A stretch of DNA of 9,285 nt, taken from positions 1-9,285 of the forward strand of contig CADCWC010000153.1 of assembly GCA_902806305.1 (NCBI GenBank), in the 5' to 3' direction. Shown here piece by piece: positions 1 through 6,552 of this stretch. This stretch comes from an uncultured Thermoleophilia bacterium (GTDB lineage: Bacteria > Actinomycetota > Thermoleophilia > Gaiellales > F1-60-MAGs149). Positions within the stretch are counted from its first letter, which is position 1. Each line of letters begins with the position of its first letter. The notes under the pieces are model-generated. The model had not been told where the DNA came from, did not search any database, and saw only the letters and a list, made by a program, of their open reading frames with translations. The position numbers and the translations under genes were made by a program.

Positions 1-1429
1 GGGCAGCGCTGCGGCCGGCCGTGACGCGCAGCGTGACGCGCTCCTTCCGCCCGAGCAGCCGCCGACCGCCTGCGGTGAAGCGCACGAGCGCACGTCCGCG
101 ACCGTCGCTGGTCACCCGCGCGACGCCCCGTGCGACGAGCCGTCCGTGCCAGCGCGCCGTCACGCCGACGCGGCCGGGACGCGCGCCCGTGAGGCGGACC
201 ACGACGCCGCGGACGAGCGCGGTCCGGAGCGACCGTCGCTGCACCGTCAGGCCGACCGCGCCGGGCGCCCCGGCCGCGTCGGGTGCCACGGTGCGGTCGC
301 CCGCGACCCGGACGTCCTCGCAGTTCGTGTGCACGTCGACCCGGTCGACGAGCGCCTGATCGGTGCCCAGACCGCAGTCGATCGAGTCCCGCTCGCCGTC
401 GCGCGCGTCGATGACGTCGTTGCCGCTGTGGATCGTGCACGTCAGTGCGTTGCACGTGTGGTCGGCGGTGTCGCCGTACAACGTGTCCGGTCCGGGACCC
501 CCGGCGATCCGGTCGGCGCCCGCGTAGCCGCGGATCGTGTCGGCGCCCGCGCCGCCGTCGATGACGTCGTCGGCGTACGACGTGAAGATGGTGTCGTTCC
601 CGCCCCGCCCCTCGACGGTCGTCGACTCGGCACCGACGTACAGCTCGTCATCCGCATCCGTGCCGACGTAGCGCCCGCCCGCAACCGTCCGGACGCGCTC
701 GATGGCGCGCAGGTCGTCGTGCTCGCCGGCGAAGCCGTCGTCTCGCCCTGCGTCGAGCGAGACGGTGACCGGCCCACGGCCGTCGCGCCCGACACCGAGG
801 TACTCGCCCTCGAGCGTGTCGGATCCCGGCCCGCCGTCGACCAGGTCGGGATCGACAGCCCCGTTGTCGTCGCCGAGGAGCGTGTCCCCGCCCGGTCCGC
901 CGAGCACCTTGTCCGCCCCGGGACCGCCGCTGAGGCCGTCGTCACCGTCGCCGCCGTCGACGACGTCGTCGCCGCCGCGACCGTTGAGCGCGTCGTCACC
1001 GGCACCGCCCAGGAACGTCTCGTTGCCCCCGTCGAGCGACCCGAGCAGCACGTCGGCGCCATCGCCGCCGTCGATCGTGACCGGGACGCCGAGGGGCGTG
1101 TGGACGGTCGCGGCGTCGTTCCCGTCGCCGAGCAGCACGCGGAGGCCGGCGGACCCCACGACGCAGCGGGCCATGTAGGGGTCGTCCTCGACGGGCTCGC
1201 AGGCGCTCGGCACGGAGGTGATCGGATCGTCGAACCACGGAGCGATCCGGACGCGGCCGTCGCGCTCGACGCCCAGGTCGAGCCCGGTGGCCCCTCCACC
1301 GGTGACGACCACGACCGCGCCGTCCGCATCCGTGGCGATGGTCGCCGCCGAGGCGGCGGGCGCCGCGGCGAGGGCGAGGGCGAGGGCGAGCAGCGGCAGG
1401 ATGGTGCGAGCGGAGCGGTGGCGGGGCAT
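1..1429 (-). CDS. Secreted RTX-type calcium-binding repeat protein (3' end outside window)
   Basis: The frame stays open to the window edge, giving 476 visible residues; the C-terminus is missing. The ATG at 1429-1427 is preceded by GGGAG about 7 nt upstream. Residues 1-28 form a signal peptide: basic MPRHRSAR, an Ala/Leu core, then a likely cleavage after ASA. A mostly beta-like region of about 90 residues follows. Glycine/aspartate nonapeptides of the GGxGxDxxx type then appear in two blocks (about 121-187 and 274-320), with a lone copy near 199. In the RTX family these bind Ca2+ as parallel beta-rolls once outside the cell. After the repeats, residues 348-373 carry the DSIDCG...NCEDV pattern common in Thermoleophilia repeat proteins. 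From about 390 to the edge there is a basic, beta-rich domain, perhaps an Ig-like or surface-binding module. No catalytic domain is visible, so the role (adhesin, envelope or matrix protein) is inferred. It is divergent from the SufR-like regulator. Confidence 0.85.
   Translation of the reverse strand, partial: MPRHRSARTILPLLALALALAAAPAASAATIATDADGAVVVVTGGGATGLDLGVERDGRVRIAPWFDDPITSVPSACEPVEDDPYMARCVVGSAGLRVLLGDGNDAATVHTPLGVPVTIDGGDGADVLLGSLDGGNETFLGGAGDDALNGRGGDDVVDGGDGDDGLSGGPGADKVLGGPGGDTLLGDDNGAVDPDLVDGGPGSDTLEGEYLGVGRDGRGPVTVSLDAGRDDGFAGEHDDLRAIERVRTVAGGRYVGTDADDELYVGAESTTVEGRGGNDTIFTSYADDVIDGGAGADTIRGYAGADRIAGGPGPDTLYGDTADHTCNALTCTIHSGNDVIDARDGERDSIDCGLGTDQALVDRVDVHTNCEDVRVAGDRTVAPDAAGAPGAVGLTVQRRSLRTALVRGVVVRLTGARPGRVGVTARWHGRLVARGVARVTSDGRGRALVRFTAGGRRLLGRKERVTLRVTAGRSAA
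470..1069 (-). repeat. RTX nonapeptide repeat blocks within the secreted protein
   Basis: In the minus-strand reading frame, nucleotides about 1069-869 encode roughly seven tandem units such as GGAGDDALN, GGPGADKVL and GGPGGDTLL. Nucleotides about 610-470 encode about five more, such as GGAGADTIR and GGPGPDTLY. They are separated by about 85 residues containing one isolated unit (GGPGSDTLE) and a non-repeat segment. Asp and Gly sit at the calcium-ligand positions of the classical RTX consensus. Confidence 0.85.
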
Positions 1430-1449
1430 CGGACGTCTCCCTTCGAAGA

Positions 1450-1472
1450 TTTGCACAGTGGATGTGGGCAAA
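1450..1472. promoter_or_regulatory. Candidate operator: 23-bp imperfect inverted repeat
   Basis: TTTGCACA (1450-1457), a 7-nt spacer, then TGGGCAAA (1465-1472). The arms match at 7 of 8 positions. The site lies in the 92-bp gap between the divergent RTX gene and the SufR-like regulator, 21 bp upstream of the RTX start codon. A symmetric site here is where a dimeric winged-helix regulator would be expected to bind. This is inferred from position and symmetry only. Confidence 0.4.
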
Positions 1473-1509
1473 GTACGGAGCGCCTGAGCGTTTGTCCAGT
1501 CTCGATGTG

Positions 1510-1515
1510 TAAAAT
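1510..1515 (+). promoter_or_regulatory. -10 element (TAAAAT) of a probable leaderless promoter
   Basis: TAAAAT is a good -10 match in otherwise GC-rich DNA and ends exactly 6 nt before the ATG at 1522. That spacing puts the transcription start at or next to the start codon, as in leaderless actinobacterial genes. The gene has no Shine-Dalgarno sequence, which agrees. No convincing -35 box is seen at 16-18 bp. Confidence 0.5.
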
Positions 1516-1521
1516 GGCCGC

Positions 1522-2199
1522 ATGGACGCGGTTCTCGCCCAGCCGACCCGGGCGCACCTCTTCAGGACGCTCCAGGCGCTGATGCGCCCGGCGAGCACGG
1601 AGGAGCTGGCCTCGGCGGTCGGCCTCCACAGGAACGGCGTGCGCACGCACCTCGCGCAGATGGCGGCGGCGGGAGTGATCCGCCGCGAGACCGTCCGGCA
1701 CGGACGAGGGCGTCCGCGGGACGGCTGGACGGTGTCGGCTCGGCCGACGGCGTACGAGGACCTCGGCCGTTGGCTGGTGCAGGCGATCGAACCGTCGCCG
1801 GACGAGCTGGCCCGGGTCGAGGCGGCGGGACGGCGGGTCGGAGAGGAGCTCGCGCCACCGGACGGCGATCTCTACGGCGCCCTCGGCGCCCTCGGCTTCG
1901 ACCCGGAGCTCGAGGAGCGGGAGGGGAGGACGTGCTACGTGCTCGGCAACTGCCCCTACCGCGACGCCGTCCGGGACAACCAGGCGGTGGTCTGCACGCT
2001 GCACCGCGGCCTCACGCGCGGCGTGCTCGACCGCACGTCACCTGGGTCGGAGCTCGTGGCGTTCGAGCCGAGAGATCCGTACACCGCCGGCTGCCGCATC
2101 GAGGTCGCGAGGTCCAGCGTGGGCGATGGGGACGCACCGCCCGCCGCGGGCACCCGTCGGGACGGCGGGCCCGCGGCGGACGCGTCCCCTCAGTCGTAG
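1522..2199 (+). CDS. SufR/ArsR-like winged-helix regulator with C-terminal cysteine cluster
   Basis: 225 residues. Residues about 7-73 form a winged helix-turn-helix: STEELASAVGLHRNGVRTHL is the recognition region and the basic, Gly/Arg-rich stretch at 58-67 is the wing. The C-terminal half has the layout of SufR-like regulators: NCPY with Cys144, then 13 residues to Cys158 (AVVCTLHRGL), then Cys191 in AGCRIEV, plus an extra Cys138. In SufR relatives equivalent cysteines hold an Fe-S cluster, so an Fe-S or redox/metal sensor is inferred. The last 25 residues (Gly/Ala/Pro/Arg) look disordered and overlap a GC hairpin. No suf operon is nearby; likely targets are its own promoter and the divergent RTX gene. 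The stop overlaps the convergent permease stop by 10 nt. The family call is fairly sure, the cofactor less so. Confidence 0.8.
   Translation: MDAVLAQPTRAHLFRTLQALMRPASTEELASAVGLHRNGVRTHLAQMAAAGVIRRETVRHGRGRPRDGWTVSARPTAYEDLGRWLVQAIEPSPDELARVEAAGRRVGEELAPPDGDLYGALGALGFDPELEEREGRTCYVLGNCPYRDAVRDNQAVVCTLHRGLTRGVLDRTSPGSELVAFEPRDPYTAGCRIEVARSSVGDGDAPPAAGTRRDGGPAADASPQS
2141..2179. terminator. Strong GC hairpin at the convergent gene junction
   Basis: CCGCCGCGGGC (2141-2151) is perfectly complementary to GCCCGCGGCGG (2169-2179), giving an 11-bp stem. The 17-nt loop contains a second short stem (CCGTC/GACGG). No T tract follows on either strand, so it is not a classical intrinsic terminator, but it could act as a bidirectional terminator or RNA-stabilising hairpin. 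It lies inside the regulator's coding sequence and just downstream of the permease stop on the other strand. Confidence 0.4.
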
Positions 2200-2945
2200 G
2201 TGGCGATCATCCGGACGTTGAGCGCCACCACGAGCACGCCCAGGACGGCGACGATGGCGAAGCCCGGCAGGAACGCCGACCACGCGAAGTCCTCGAGGAT
2301 CAGCGAGCGCAGCGCCTCCATCACGTAGGTGACGGGGTTCAGGGAGGCGGCGATCTCCATCGGCCGGGTCAGGAGGTCGCGGGGGACGAAGTTCGGCGTG
2401 AGGAAGAGCAGCGGGAAGAACACGAGCCCGCCGGAGTTGGTCGCGGCCGCGCTGCGGGTCTTGAGCGCGATCAGCTGCATGAACCCGGCGAAGACCACCG
2501 CCCACATCGCGGTCAGCGCGATGAGCAGCACGAAGCCGGCCGGACCGCTCGCGATCGAGATCCCGAACGGCAGCGCGAGGAGCACGAGGAGGGTGGCGAT
2601 GAGGACGCCCTTGACCGCCTCGGCGATCAGACGGCCGAGGACGATCGCCGTCCGGGAGACCGGCGCCGCCCGGAGCTTGTCGAAGTACCCGCCCTCGATG
2701 TCCTCGACGAGGAACAGCGCGGCCGTGCCGAAGGAGGCGGCGAGCAGCAGCGAGCTCGGCAGCTGGAAGGCCGCGTAGCTCTGCCCCTCCAGGAACGACG
2801 TCGACGACGCGGGGAAGATCTTGCCCGCCTGCCCGACGTTCACGACCAGGAAGAACAACGGGATGAAGAGCGTCGGGACCAGCGCCTCCGGGGTCCGACG
2901 GGCCTCGGTCAGCGCGCGCTGTCCGAGGATCAGGGCGTGACTCAC
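2190..2945 (-). CDS. ABC-2 type exporter permease (DrrB-like)
   Basis: 251 residues, starting at GTG 2945-2943, which overlaps the ATPase stop (GTGA). A perfect AGGAGGTG at 2958-2951 lies 5 nt upstream and decides this start over the longer open frame that extends into the ATPase gene. There are about six hydrophobic segments: roughly 20-38, 57-80, 110-128, 134-160, 172-184 and 225-245. A cytoplasmic loop between segments 2 and 3 carries GGYFDKLRAAPVSRTAIVLG, the conserved ABC-2/DrrB region that contacts the ATPase. SLNPVTYVMEALR before the last helix is also typical. The length suits DrrB-like permeases. With the translationally coupled ATPase it should form an efflux pump for a hydrophobic compound, drug or lipid; the substrate cannot be read. 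Its 3' end overlaps the convergent regulator. Confidence 0.9.
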   Translation of the reverse strand: MSHALILGQRALTEARRTPEALVPTLFIPLFFLVVNVGQAGKIFPASSTSFLEGQSYAAFQLPSSLLLAASFGTAALFLVEDIEGGYFDKLRAAPVSRTAIVLGRLIAEAVKGVLIATLLVLLALPFGISIASGPAGFVLLIALTAMWAVVFAGFMQLIALKTRSAAATNSGGLVFFPLLFLTPNFVPRDLLTRPMEIAASLNPVTYVMEALRSLILEDFAWSAFLPGFAIVAVLGVLVVALNVRMIATYD

Positions 2946-3826
2946 AGCGACACCTCCTGCACGGCGCCCGCCTCGCGCGTGCGGGTGCGACCCGTGGCGT
3001 CGAGGAAGACGTCGTCCAGCGTCGGATCGTCGGTCAGCCCGCGGCGCGCCCGGAGCTCGGCCTTCAGCTCCTGTGGCGTGCCCTGCCGCACGATCCGTCC
3101 GTCGTCGATGATCGCGAGCCGATCGCAGAGCTGATCGGCCTCCTCGAGGTACTGGGTGGTCAGGAAGATCGTCGTGCGGCGGGCGTTGATCCGCCGCAGC
3201 TCCTCCCACACCGTCAGCCGGCTCGCGGGGTCGAGACCCGTGGTGGGCTCGTCGAGGAAGAGCACCTCGGGCTCGTGCACGAGCGCCGAGGCGAGGTCGA
3301 GCCGTCGCTTCATGCCGCCGGAGTAGCCCTTGATCCGACGGTCGGCCGCGTCGGTCAGCTCGACGAGCTCGAGCAGCTCCTGCGCGCGCTCCGCGGCCTC
3401 GCGGCGCGAGAGGTCGAACAGCCGCCCCTGGAGCACGAGCAGCTCCCGGCCCGTCTGGCGGGGGTCGAGCCCTGCCTCCTGGAGGGCGACGCCCATGCGG
3501 CGACGGGCGGCGTCCGGCTCCGCCGCGACGTCCACGCCCGCGACACGTGCCGTTCCGGCCGTGATCGAGAGCAGGGTGGTGAGCATTCGGACCGTCGTCG
3601 ACTTGCCGGCGCCGTTCGGCCCGAGGAAGCCGAACACCTCGCCGGCGGCGACCCGGAGGTCCACGCCGCGCACCGCCTCGACGGTGCCCCCGCGGCTGTC
3701 GTACGTCTTGACGAGCCCCTCCGCCTCCACGGCGAACCCCACCTCGGGCCGACCGGGCGGGCCCTCGTCGGCATAGGTGGTGGCGGGCGGCGACGACCGC
3801 GCCGTCGAGGTGCTGTCTGCATCCAT
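2942..3826 (-). CDS. ABC exporter ATPase (DrrA-like)
   Basis: 294 residues. The chosen ATG (3826-3824) has AAGGAG 5 nt upstream; an in-frame ATG at 3886 would add 20 unlikely residues without a ribosome site. After a low-complexity N-terminal tail of about 25 residues come Walker A GPNGAGKST (69-77), the Q-loop Gln (about 116, VALQEAGL), signature YSGGM (168-172), Walker B VLFLDEP (188-194) and D-loop GLDP (197-200). The switch position reads TTQYLEEAD, with Gln (about 225) instead of His, as in DrrA-type exporters. The C-terminus has the DrrA-like DPTLDDVFLDATGR. It powers the adjacent permease, whose start codon overlaps this stop, so a dimer with two permeases is expected. The upstream gap of 129 bp, shared with the divergent cupin, should hold its promoter, but I see no clear boxes for this strand. 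Confidence 0.92.
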   Translation of the reverse strand: MDADSTSTARSSPPATTYADEGPPGRPEVGFAVEAEGLVKTYDSRGGTVEAVRGVDLRVAAGEVFGFLGPNGAGKSTTVRMLTTLLSITAGTARVAGVDVAAEPDAARRRMGVALQEAGLDPRQTGRELLVLQGRLFDLSRREAAERAQELLELVELTDAADRRIKGYSGGMKRRLDLASALVHEPEVLFLDEPTTGLDPASRLTVWEELRRINARRTTIFLTTQYLEEADQLCDRLAIIDDGRIVRQGTPQELKAELRARRGLTDDPTLDDVFLDATGRTRTREAGAVQEVSL

Positions 3827-3943
3827 TCGAGCTCCTTCGGGATCGAGCGTTCGCCAGGTACGACCGTCGTGGCCCACCGAGGTCATCGGTCAGCGGCCCG
3901 ATGCCGCGTCGTGACGGGCGTCGCGCCGGTCGTGTCCATGTGG

Positions 3944-3949
3944 AAGATT
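3944..3949 (+). promoter_or_regulatory. Possible -10 element (AAGATT) of the cupin gene
   Basis: AAGATT ends exactly 6 nt before the cupin ATG at 3956, the same spacing as the TAAAAT and TATGGT boxes of two other genes here. It departs from TANNNT at the first base, so support is weak. The overlapping GGAAGA (3942-3947) could instead serve as a poor Shine-Dalgarno sequence. The rest of the 3827-3955 gap holds a small inverted repeat, ACCGA-N5-TCGGT (3876-3890). Confidence 0.3.
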
Positions 3950-3955
3950 GGCGCG

Positions 3956-4315
3956 ATGGACGACAAGGTCAACCTCGCCGAGAAGCTCGCCCGCCTCGAC
4001 GTCCCGTTCAGCCCGGGGATCGTCGGCTACCTGAACGACTACAAGCTCGCGGTCGTCAAGGTGCTGGGCGAGTTCGTGTGGCACGCGCACGCGGAGACGG
4101 ACGACTTCTTCCTGGTGCTCGGCGGGCGGCTGACGATCCAGCTGCGCGACCGCGACGTCGAGCTCGGACCGGGGGAGCTCTACGTCGTCCCCCGCGGCGT
4201 CGAGCACTGCCCGCGCGCCGACGTCGAGACCCACGTCCTGCTGATCGAGCCGAGCGGCACCCCCAACACCGGCGACGCCGGTGGTCCCCTGACGGCCCGC
4301 GAGGAGCACCTCTAG
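3956..4315 (+). CDS. Small single-domain cupin protein
   Basis: 119 residues. Cupin motif 1 is seen as VLGEFVWHAHAETDDFFLVLGG, with metal ligands His43, His45 and an acidic residue at 47-50. Motif 2 is LGPGELYVVPRGVEHCP, with His84. This keeps the usual His/His/acid/His set of metal-binding cupins. The N-terminal 30 residues (LAEKLARLD...YLNDYKLAVVKV) and the LLIEPSGTPNTGD tail match a common bacterial subfamily of stand-alone mannose-6-phosphate-isomerase-like cupins. These are soluble cytoplasmic proteins with no single known reaction, so substrate and role are unassigned. The ATG at 3956 is chosen because it directly precedes conserved sequence; an in-frame ATG at 3938 would add six residues. 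It is divergent from the exporter genes and separated from the next gene by a promoter, so probably monocistronic. Confidence 0.85.
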   Translation: MDDKVNLAEKLARLDVPFSPGIVGYLNDYKLAVVKVLGEFVWHAHAETDDFFLVLGGRLTIQLRDRDVELGPGELYVVPRGVEHCPRADVETHVLLIEPSGTPNTGDAGGPLTAREEHL

Positions 4316-4354
4316 CGCCCCGAGGCGTCCGGGTCCGGGTCGCCGCCGCGTCGC

Positions 4355-4383
4355 TTGCCATCCGGTGCCGCGCCGGCTAGCGT
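4355..4383 (+). promoter_or_regulatory. Sigma70-like promoter for the BtrH-like gene
   Basis: TTGCCA (4355-4360) and TAGCGT (4378-4383) are separated by exactly 17 bp, the best -35/-10 pair in the window. Transcription would begin near 4390, leaving a leader of about 168 nt before the ATG at 4558. It lies 40 nt after the cupin stop. This is a sequence match only. Confidence 0.55.
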
Positions 4384-4493
4384 TGCGCCCGGCGGGTTCC
4401 ACGCCGAACCTCCTGACCGGGCATCCACGCCGCCCGGCACGCGGAGGCAAAGGGGACGTCAGCGCCTCGGGACGGTCGCCGGTCGATCCGTGC

Positions 4494-4549
4494 CTCGACG
4501 GCCGAGGCGACTCGTGGAGCGTGGGTCCCGAGTCGCGTCGGCCGAGGAG
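4494..4549 (+). promoter_or_regulatory. Structured leader and ribosome site of the BtrH-like gene
   Basis: GCGACTCG (4507-4514) pairs perfectly with CGAGTCGC (4529-4536), an 8-bp stem with a 14-nt loop. It is flanked by two copies of CGGCCGAGG (4499-4507 and 4539-4547). The second copy runs into the ribosome site GAGGAG (4544-4549), 8 nt before the ATG. CCTCG at 4494-4498 can pair with CGAGG in either copy, so alternative folds that hide or free the ribosome site are possible. No known riboswitch is recognised. Confidence 0.3.
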
Positions 4550-4557
4550 CCCGAGAG

Positions 4558-5880
4558 ATGACCGACAAGAAGCAGCTGAAGGCGCGCGTCCGCGAGCGGA
4601 TGGCGCGCACCGGCGAGCGCTACACGGCCGCCCGGCGCCACGTCGTCCGCGACGACGTCGCGCCGCTCCACGACGACGCGGGGTACGTCCTCCGCGGCGG
4701 GACGCACCCCGAGACAGCCGCGTTGACCAACGTCCTCGCCCATCACGGCGTCGTCGCCGCGTCCACGGGCCGGCCGCTGAGCGAGGCGCTGATCCTCGGG
4801 ATCGGCGGTGGCCTCGGCGCGGGCTACATCCTGTGGGAGTGGCGGCAGCACGACGCCCGCATCCTCGTGCTCGGCTTCCGGAACAGCTGGCAGTACCCCG
4901 CCCGCTGGACGGCGAAGACGCTCGACCGCCTCGGGATCGCGGCCGAGACACACGAGACGAGCCGTGCGAAGGGCGCCGCGGCCCGACTTTCGGCGGCGCT
5001 CGCCACCGGGCGCCCCTCGCTCGTCTGGCCCGACCGCCGGCTGGTCGGCTACTGGCACCTGCCGCCGCATCTCGAGGCCCACGGTGGCGGGCCCGTCGTG
5101 GCTTACGCCGAGATCGACGGCGGTGTCCGCGTCGACGACCGCAACCTGCGGCCCCTGACCGTGCCACGACCGGTCCTGGACATGGCGCGCGGGCGCATCG
5201 TCTCCTACCGCAACCGCCTGGTCACGCCCCGGCCCGAGCCGGGGCCGATCGCCGACGCCGTGCTGCGGCGCGCGGTGACGGACGCGCTGCACGAAGGCGT
5301 GGCCCACCTCGGCGGCTCGTCCGACTCCTTCGCGCTGCCGGCGTGGGACAAGTGGCGGCGGCTGCTGACGGACACCCGGAACGCCAAGGGCTGGCCACGG
5401 GTCTTCTCGGACCGTCGCGGACTCGCGGGGGCACTGCTGTCGGTCTGGGAGGGCGCCGAGCCGCTCGGACACGCCGGCGGGAACCTGCGCGGGCTCTACG
5501 CCGACTTCCTCGAGGAGGCGGGGGCGCTGCTCGACAGTCCGTCCGTGGCAGGTCCGGCGGAGCGCTTCCGCGAGGCGGCCCGTCTCTGGCACGAGCTCGC
5601 CGGGACGGCCCTGCCCGCGAGCGCCCCGGACCTGGCGCGCCTCCGCGACCTGGACGCGGCGGTGCTGGGGACGGTCACGGCCGACGGCGATGCAGGGCGT
5701 CCGGAGGCGGCCGCGGCCGCCGCGGAGCTGTGGGACCTCTGCGCGCGGCTGGACCGCTCGGCGCCGCTCGACGGCGCCGAGATCGCCGGGCTCTTCACGG
5801 GGCTGTCGAGCTGCCTCGCGGAGATCGTGGCGGTCGAGCGGGCGGCGGTCGAGGCGCTCGGTCGCGCGTTGCCGGCCTGA
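4558..5880 (+). CDS. BtrH N-terminal-like / DUF4872-type protein
   Basis: 440 residues. A basic N-terminus (KKQLKARVRERMARTGERYTAAR in outline, residues 4-26) resembles a short module seen at the start of many actinobacterial proteins. From about 45 to 200 the layout follows the butirosin protein BtrH N-terminal domain: HPETAALTNVLAHHG (50-64), LSEALILGIGGGLGAGYILW (74-93), a strand with LGFRNS, a Leu/Gly helix, and AHGGGPVVAYAEIDGGVRVDD (174-194). Residues about 205-440 are helical, resembling the DUF4872 region. BtrH transfers an acyl side chain during butirosin biosynthesis, but no antibiotic genes are nearby, so the reaction here is unknown. The residue after His50 is Pro where I recall Cys in BtrH. 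GAGGAG lies 8 nt before the ATG. The DUF5946 gene follows after 35 nt and may be co-transcribed. Confidence 0.7.
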   Translation: MTDKKQLKARVRERMARTGERYTAARRHVVRDDVAPLHDDAGYVLRGGTHPETAALTNVLAHHGVVAASTGRPLSEALILGIGGGLGAGYILWEWRQHDARILVLGFRNSWQYPARWTAKTLDRLGIAAETHETSRAKGAAARLSAALATGRPSLVWPDRRLVGYWHLPPHLEAHGGGPVVAYAEIDGGVRVDDRNLRPLTVPRPVLDMARGRIVSYRNRLVTPRPEPGPIADAVLRRAVTDALHEGVAHLGGSSDSFALPAWDKWRRLLTDTRNAKGWPRVFSDRRGLAGALLSVWEGAEPLGHAGGNLRGLYADFLEEAGALLDSPSVAGPAERFREAARLWHELAGTALPASAPDLARLRDLDAAVLGTVTADGDAGRPEAAAAAAELWDLCARLDRSAPLDGAEIAGLFTGLSSCLAEIVAVERAAVEALGRALPA

Positions 5881-5915
5881 CCGGCCTGCCGTCGCCTGGC
5901 ACCCTTCGCGGTGCG

Positions 5916-6443
5916 ATGGCTCCGACCGGAACATCGGCGTGTCCCGGCTGCGGCGCCGTCCTGGCCGAGAGTGGGGGGGCGACGCATCGCTACCTGACGT
6001 CGTCGGCGGCCTGCTTCGCCGCCTACGGCGTCGTGTCGGCGCGCGCCTACGAGGATCCGGCGCGACGGCGGGTGCACCAGCTCGCGGTCGACGCCTGGGC
6101 GGTGCAGCATCCCGGCGCTCCGAGCCGGGTGACGGACCAGTCCGTCGCCCTGCACCTGATGACCCTGTACCTCTTCCTGGAGGAGGGCGTCGAGCCGGAG
6201 CAGGGCCCGGCGCTCCACCGGAGCATGGTCGCCCGACGGATCGCCTACGAGCACCTCGAGCCGCCGGCCGACCGTGGCGACGTGACGGTCGTGACGCCGG
6301 TGTCCGCGACGACGACGACCGAGCACATCGGCGCCGTCCGGCTGTGGGCGAAGTCGGCGTGGCGCGCCTGGTCGCCGCATCATCGGCAGGTGCGCGAGTG
6401 GGTCGACGCCTGGCGGGGCAGGGGGTCTCGCCCGCGAGGGTGA
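5916..6443 (+). CDS. DUF5946 family protein with possible zinc site
   Basis: 175 residues, soluble. The N-terminus has CPGCGA (Cys9, Cys12), then THRY (His24) and Cys33, a spacing that could form a zinc knuckle. Family-like motifs follow: VDAWAVQHPG (58-67), DQSVALHLMTLYLFLE (74-89) and WSPHHRQVREWVDAW (152-166). I assign it to DUF5946 from these; the family's function is unknown to me. The ATG at 5916 has no Shine-Dalgarno sequence and no TANNNT box. Instead a 5-bp hairpin, GCACC/GGTGC (5899-5903/5910-5914), abuts the start codon. No upstream in-frame ATG or GTG exists after the previous stop. Lying 35 nt behind the BtrH-like gene on the same strand, it may be translated from the same transcript. 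Confidence 0.75.
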   Translation: MAPTGTSACPGCGAVLAESGGATHRYLTSSAACFAAYGVVSARAYEDPARRRVHQLAVDAWAVQHPGAPSRVTDQSVALHLMTLYLFLEEGVEPEQGPALHRSMVARRIAYEHLEPPADRGDVTVVTPVSATTTTEHIGAVRLWAKSAWRAWSPHHRQVREWVDAWRGRGSRPRG

Positions 6444-6491
6444 TCGTCGCCGAGCGTCCGTCGCTCCCGACGCACGTTGACACCGACGGTC

Positions 6492-6522
6492 CGGCCGCGC
6501 GGCCGCTGCGGCGCTTCCGCCG
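6492..6522. other. Palindrome and small hairpin between DUF5946 and the dehydratase gene
   Basis: CGGCCGCGCGGCCG (6492-6505) is a perfect 14-bp palindrome. It is followed by a 5-bp stem CGGCG-CTTC-CGCCG (6509-6522). They sit in a 109-bp gap and could end DUF5946 transcription or bind a protein, but there is no T tract and GC-rich DNA makes such sequences common. Confidence 0.25.
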
Positions 6523-6540
6523 GGCACAGCAGTGGCGTTC

Positions 6541-6546
6541 TATGGT
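6541..6546 (+). promoter_or_regulatory. -10 element (TATGGT) of a probable leaderless promoter
   Basis: TATGGT fits TANNNT and ends exactly 6 nt before the GTG at 6553, so transcription would begin at the start codon. It falls inside the frame if the earlier GTG at 6532 were the start, which argues for 6553. No -35 match is found at 16-18 bp. Confidence 0.45.
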
Positions 6547-6552
6547 GGTCCG

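Noticed and set aside
146..1582. A 478-codon plus-strand frame across the RTX gene
   Set aside because: It is the antisense shadow of the RTX repeats (Val/Asp/Ala-rich); the minus strand has a signal peptide, a ribosome site and repeats.
3827..3886. Upstream ATG at 3886 giving a 314-residue ATPase
   Set aside because: The added 20 residues have no ribosome site and are not family-like; the ATG at 3826 has AAGGAG at good spacing.
4316..4335. Small CGCC/GGCG hairpin just after the cupin stop
   Set aside because: It has only about 4 bp and no T tract, which is expected by chance in this DNA.
6477..6482. A perfect TTGACA -35 hexamer
   Set aside because: No -10-like hexamer lies 16-19 bp downstream, where the DNA is a GC palindrome, and the likely -10 box at 6541 is 58 bp away.
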